This document shows positions 40,855-42,899 of a DNA stretch of 42,899 bases, piece after piece. Numbering within the stretch: the stretch's first letter is position 1; every line of letters begins with the position of its first letter. The DNA lies in NCBI GenBank assembly GCA_007130855.1, contig SLRS01000200.1, forward strand, positions 1 to 42,899, in the 5' to 3' direction. This DNA is from Trueperaceae bacterium. GTDB taxonomy: Bacteria > Deinococcota > Deinococci > Deinococcales > Trueperaceae. The position numbers were made by a program, and so were the translations under genes. Under the pieces are notes generated by a model. It ran no database searches. It was not told where the DNA came from and saw nothing but the letters and a program-made list of their open reading frames with translations.

Positions 40855-41732
40855 CAGGACTCGAGGCCGGCCTGCTCGCGCACCACCCGGGCGATGGCGC
40901 TCACGTCCTCGTCGCCGAACCCGCGCTTGATCAGGCCCGTCTCGAGTTGGGCGACGTAGGCGGCTACCGGCAGCGGCACCCCGAGCGCGGCGGCGGTATC
41001 GAGCGCGATGCCGAGGTCCTTGCGGTGGAGTCGCACCCGGAAGCCGAGTGGGTAGGTGTTGCGGAGCATGTTCGGGCCGCGGTTGGTCAGGCCCCAGGAG
41101 CCTGCGGCGCCGCCCGACACGGCGCGGTGTGCCGCCTCCACGTCGATGCCGGCCGCCAGCCCGAGCGCGAGACCCTCGGCGACGGCGGCGTAGGTACCGG
41201 CCACGATCACCTGGTTCATGGCCTTGGCGACCTGACCGGCACCGCTCGGGCCGACGTAGGTGACGGTCTTGCCGAGTACCTCGAGGAGCGGCCGCACGCG
41301 CTCGAGGGCGGCCTCCTCGCCACCGACCATGATCGACAGCGTGCCCTGCTGGGCCCCCTCGCTGCCGCCCGACACCGGTGCATCGAGCAGCGAGACGTGC
41401 TGCTCCGCCAGGCGTGCGTGCATGGAGCGCACGGCCTCGGGCCCGATGGTGCTCATCTCCAGCACCACCGCGCCGGGTTCGAGGCCGGCGGCGGCGCCGT
41501 CCTCGCCGAACAGGACGGCCTCCACGTCGGGCGTGTCCGACACCATGGTGCACAACACCTCGGCGGCGCGGGCCGCTTCGCGGGGCGTGGCGGCGCGCCC
41601 GGCACCGCGTGCGGCGAGCGGCTCCTCGCGCGCACGCGTGCGATTGTGGACGGTGACGGCGTGGCCGGCGTCGAGCAGGCGCGCCGCCATGGGTTCACCC
41701 ATGGTTCCGAGTCCGATGAAACCGATGCGCAT
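40854..41732 (-). CDS. NAD(P)-dependent beta-hydroxyacid dehydrogenase (GarR/HIBADH family)
   Basis: A 292-aa enzyme of the 3-hydroxyisobutyrate/tartronate-semialdehyde reductase family. N-terminal dinucleotide motif GFIGLGTMGEPMAARLLDAG, substrate motif LLDAPVSGGSEGAQQGTL, and the catalytic-Lys region GAGQVAKAMNQ (Lys about residue 170) are all present, followed by the KDLGIALDTAAALGVPLPV helix. The Asn-Arg-Thr after the second strand (HNRTRAREE) suggests NADP as cofactor. The exact substrate cannot be fixed; no glyoxylate or valine genes are adjacent. GAGGGAGA precedes the ATG. TAGACT on the minus strand (41781-41776) would start a transcript about 37 nt upstream. Confidence 0.9.
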   Translation of the reverse strand: MRIGFIGLGTMGEPMAARLLDAGHAVTVHNRTRAREEPLAARGAGRAATPREAARAAEVLCTMVSDTPDVEAVLFGEDGAAAGLEPGAVVLEMSTIGPEAVRSMHARLAEQHVSLLDAPVSGGSEGAQQGTLSIMVGGEEAALERVRPLLEVLGKTVTYVGPSGAGQVAKAMNQVIVAGTYAAVAEGLALGLAAGIDVEAAHRAVSGGAAGSWGLTNRGPNMLRNTYPLGFRVRLHRKDLGIALDTAAALGVPLPVAAYVAQLETGLIKRGFGDEDVSAIARVVREQAGLES

Positions 41733-41775
41733 GGTCTCCCTCTCATCCCCGCCGTGCAGGGCCGGCCGTGCGGCC

Positions 41776-41781
41776 AGTCTA
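41776..41781 (-). promoter_or_regulatory. -10 box for the beta-hydroxyacid dehydrogenase gene
   Basis: TAGACT on the minus strand, between the acuC stop and the dehydrogenase start. Here, unlike the leaderless cases, a ribosome site separates it from the ATG. Confidence 0.4.
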
Positions 41782-41813
41782 CCCGGCGCCCGACGAGGCG
41801 TCGGCCGAGCCGC

Positions 41814-42899
41814 TCAGTCGTCCGAGCGCCAGAGCGGACCGGCACGCGCGGCGACGCGCCGGGCGACGGCCATGGCGTGCGCGGCGGCGCGCTCGGTGGT
41901 GATCGGGTCGAGATCGGGCAGGGTGGCTTCGGAGAGGTGGGTCGGCAGCCGCACGCCCAGTCGCTCGCCCCAACTCGTGCGCCAACGCTCGGGCAGCTCG
42001 TCGGGCAACTCGCGCTCCGCCAGCCGTGCCCAGAGGCGGGCCCAGGCCCGCGGCACGGTGCGCCAGGCGTCGTACCCGCCGCCACCGGTGACCACCATCC
42101 GCCCGTCGCAGCAGCGCTCGGCCAGCTCGATCACACGCGCGAAGACGGCGTCGAGCCCGGCGCCAGTGAGGGCGAGTTGCGTCAACGGATCGCGCCAGTG
42201 TGCGTCGGCGCCGGCCTGCAGCACCACCACGTCGGGATCGAAGGAGGCGAGCGCCGCGGGGACCAAGGCGTCGAAGGCCGCCAGGTAGCCGGCGTCGTCC
42301 GTGTACGGGTCGAGCGGCAGGTTGACGCTGTAGCCGCGGCCGGCACCGGCGCCGATCTCGTCCTCGGCGCCGGTGCCGGGGAAGAGCGTACGGCCGCTCT
42401 GGTGCACGCTGACCGTGAGCACGTCGTCGCGCTCCCAGAACAGCGCCTGCACGCCATCGCCGTGGTGGGCATCGACGTCGACGTAGGCCACGCGCAGCCC
42501 GTGGCGCTGCGTCAAGTGCTCGATCGCGAGCGCCAGATCGTTGATCAGGCAGAAGCCCGAGGCGCGTGCGCGGTGCGCGTGGTGGAGGCCGCCGCTCAGG
42601 TGGAGCACGCGCGTCGCTGCGCCAGTCGCGACGAGCTCGGCGGCGCTGACCGTGGCGTCGCCAGCCCTCAGGGCCACCTTGTGCATGCCTGGCACGATCG
42701 GGCAGTCGCCGGTGCCGAGGCCGAAGTAGCGCGCGTCCTCGTCCGCCTGGTCGCGTCCCGCCCGGATCAAGGCAGCCAGATAGGCAGGGTCGTGTACGGC
42801 GGTCAGCAGCCGCTCGTCGATCGCCTCGACGCCGCTGACGTCGTCCTCGCGCAATGCACCGGTCGCCTCGAGCAAGGCGCGCGTCAGCGTGCCTCGTTC
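41814..42899 (-). CDS. acuC: AcuC-type histone-deacetylase-family protein (5' end outside the window)
   Basis: The frame stays open to the right edge, so the true start lies beyond it; about 360 residues are visible, lacking perhaps the first 20-30. The fold is that of zinc-dependent class I deacetylases: GLHHAHRARASGFCLINDLA (active-site His pair), VAYVDVDAHHGDGVQ (zinc Asp and His), VLQAGADAHWRDPLTQL (second zinc Asp) and VTGGGGYD (Gly-rich loop). In Bacillus, AcuC removes acetyl groups from acetyl-CoA synthetase to reactivate it. An acs gene with the target lysine motif lies in this window, about 16 kb away. Polyamine or other substrates are possible. Confidence 0.9.
   Translation of the reverse strand, partial: ERGTLTRALLEATGALREDDVSGVEAIDERLLTAVHDPAYLAALIRAGRDQADEDARYFGLGTGDCPIVPGMHKVALRAGDATVSAAELVATGAATRVLHLSGGLHHAHRARASGFCLINDLALAIEHLTQRHGLRVAYVDVDAHHGDGVQALFWERDDVLTVSVHQSGRTLFPGTGAEDEIGAGAGRGYSVNLPLDPYTDDAGYLAAFDALVPAALASFDPDVVVLQAGADAHWRDPLTQLALTGAGLDAVFARVIELAERCCDGRMVVTGGGGYDAWRTVPRAWARLWARLAERELPDELPERWRTSWGERLGVRLPTHLSEATLPDLDPITTERAAAHAMAVARRVAARAGPLWRSDD

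Overview
The window is GC-rich bacterial chromosome (strong G/C bias at third codon positions) with dense, ordinary gene content and no prophage, IS element, CRISPR array, rRNA or tRNA that I can see. The best guess for the host is a Deinococcota member (Deinococcus/Truepera-like). The reasons are a short archaeal-type aspartyl-tRNA synthetase, many TAnnnT -10 boxes placed 6-9 nt before an ATG or GTG (leaderless-mRNA architecture), and an hsp20 gene with an HspR/HAIR-like operator. This assignment is inference; other high-GC lineages are not excluded.

Layout. 1-1728: the end of a proline-rich protein, then aspS (minus) with a long leader. 1725-7852: a thiamine block (minus) with thiQ, a thiamine pyrophosphokinase fused to a carboxymuconolactone-decarboxylase-like domain, a GH13 sugar phosphorylase and thiP, interrupted by a plus-strand Gre-like gene. 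7941-12046: a class I phosphomannose isomerase, a DUF4377/META protein and a secreted subtilase lipoprotein. 12345-16436: a promoter, a leaderless small ORF, a hairpin and a heterodimeric ABC exporter. 16501-23082: a phosphorylase-kinase-alpha-like GH15 protein, then (minus) thiB under a TPP riboswitch, an MFS transporter and an RDD protein. 23402-30654: acs, an OFA-family transporter, mutS2, a HAD phosphatase and a LOG protein. 30722-34412: a DesKR-like two-component system, hsp20 and an ankyrin-M23 peptidase fusion. 34484-42899: MATE transporter, two small membrane proteins, a gamma-glutamyltransferase homolog, an SlyD-like FKBP, mreB, a methyltransferase, a beta-hydroxyacid dehydrogenase and the 3' part of acuC.

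The most interesting signals are in leaders. The aspS transcript appears to start with a leaderless 20-codon ORF containing consecutive Asp-Asp-Asn codons. It is followed by segments that can form mutually exclusive hairpins and a perfect 13-bp terminator-like stem: the layout of a trp-type ribosome-mediated attenuator, here for an AspRS that in this family often charges both tRNA-Asp and tRNA-Asn. The ABC exporter has the same architecture: TTGACA-17-TAnnnT promoter, leaderless 41-codon ORF, about 24 nt gap, perfect 11-bp hairpin followed by TTCG. thiB has a clear TPP riboswitch that starts at its predicted transcription start.

Functional links: ThiB, ThiP and ThiQ would make one thiamine importer encoded at three places, and the TPK fused protein would convert imported thiamine to TPP. 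Acs and AcuC form a plausible acetylation/deacetylation pair.
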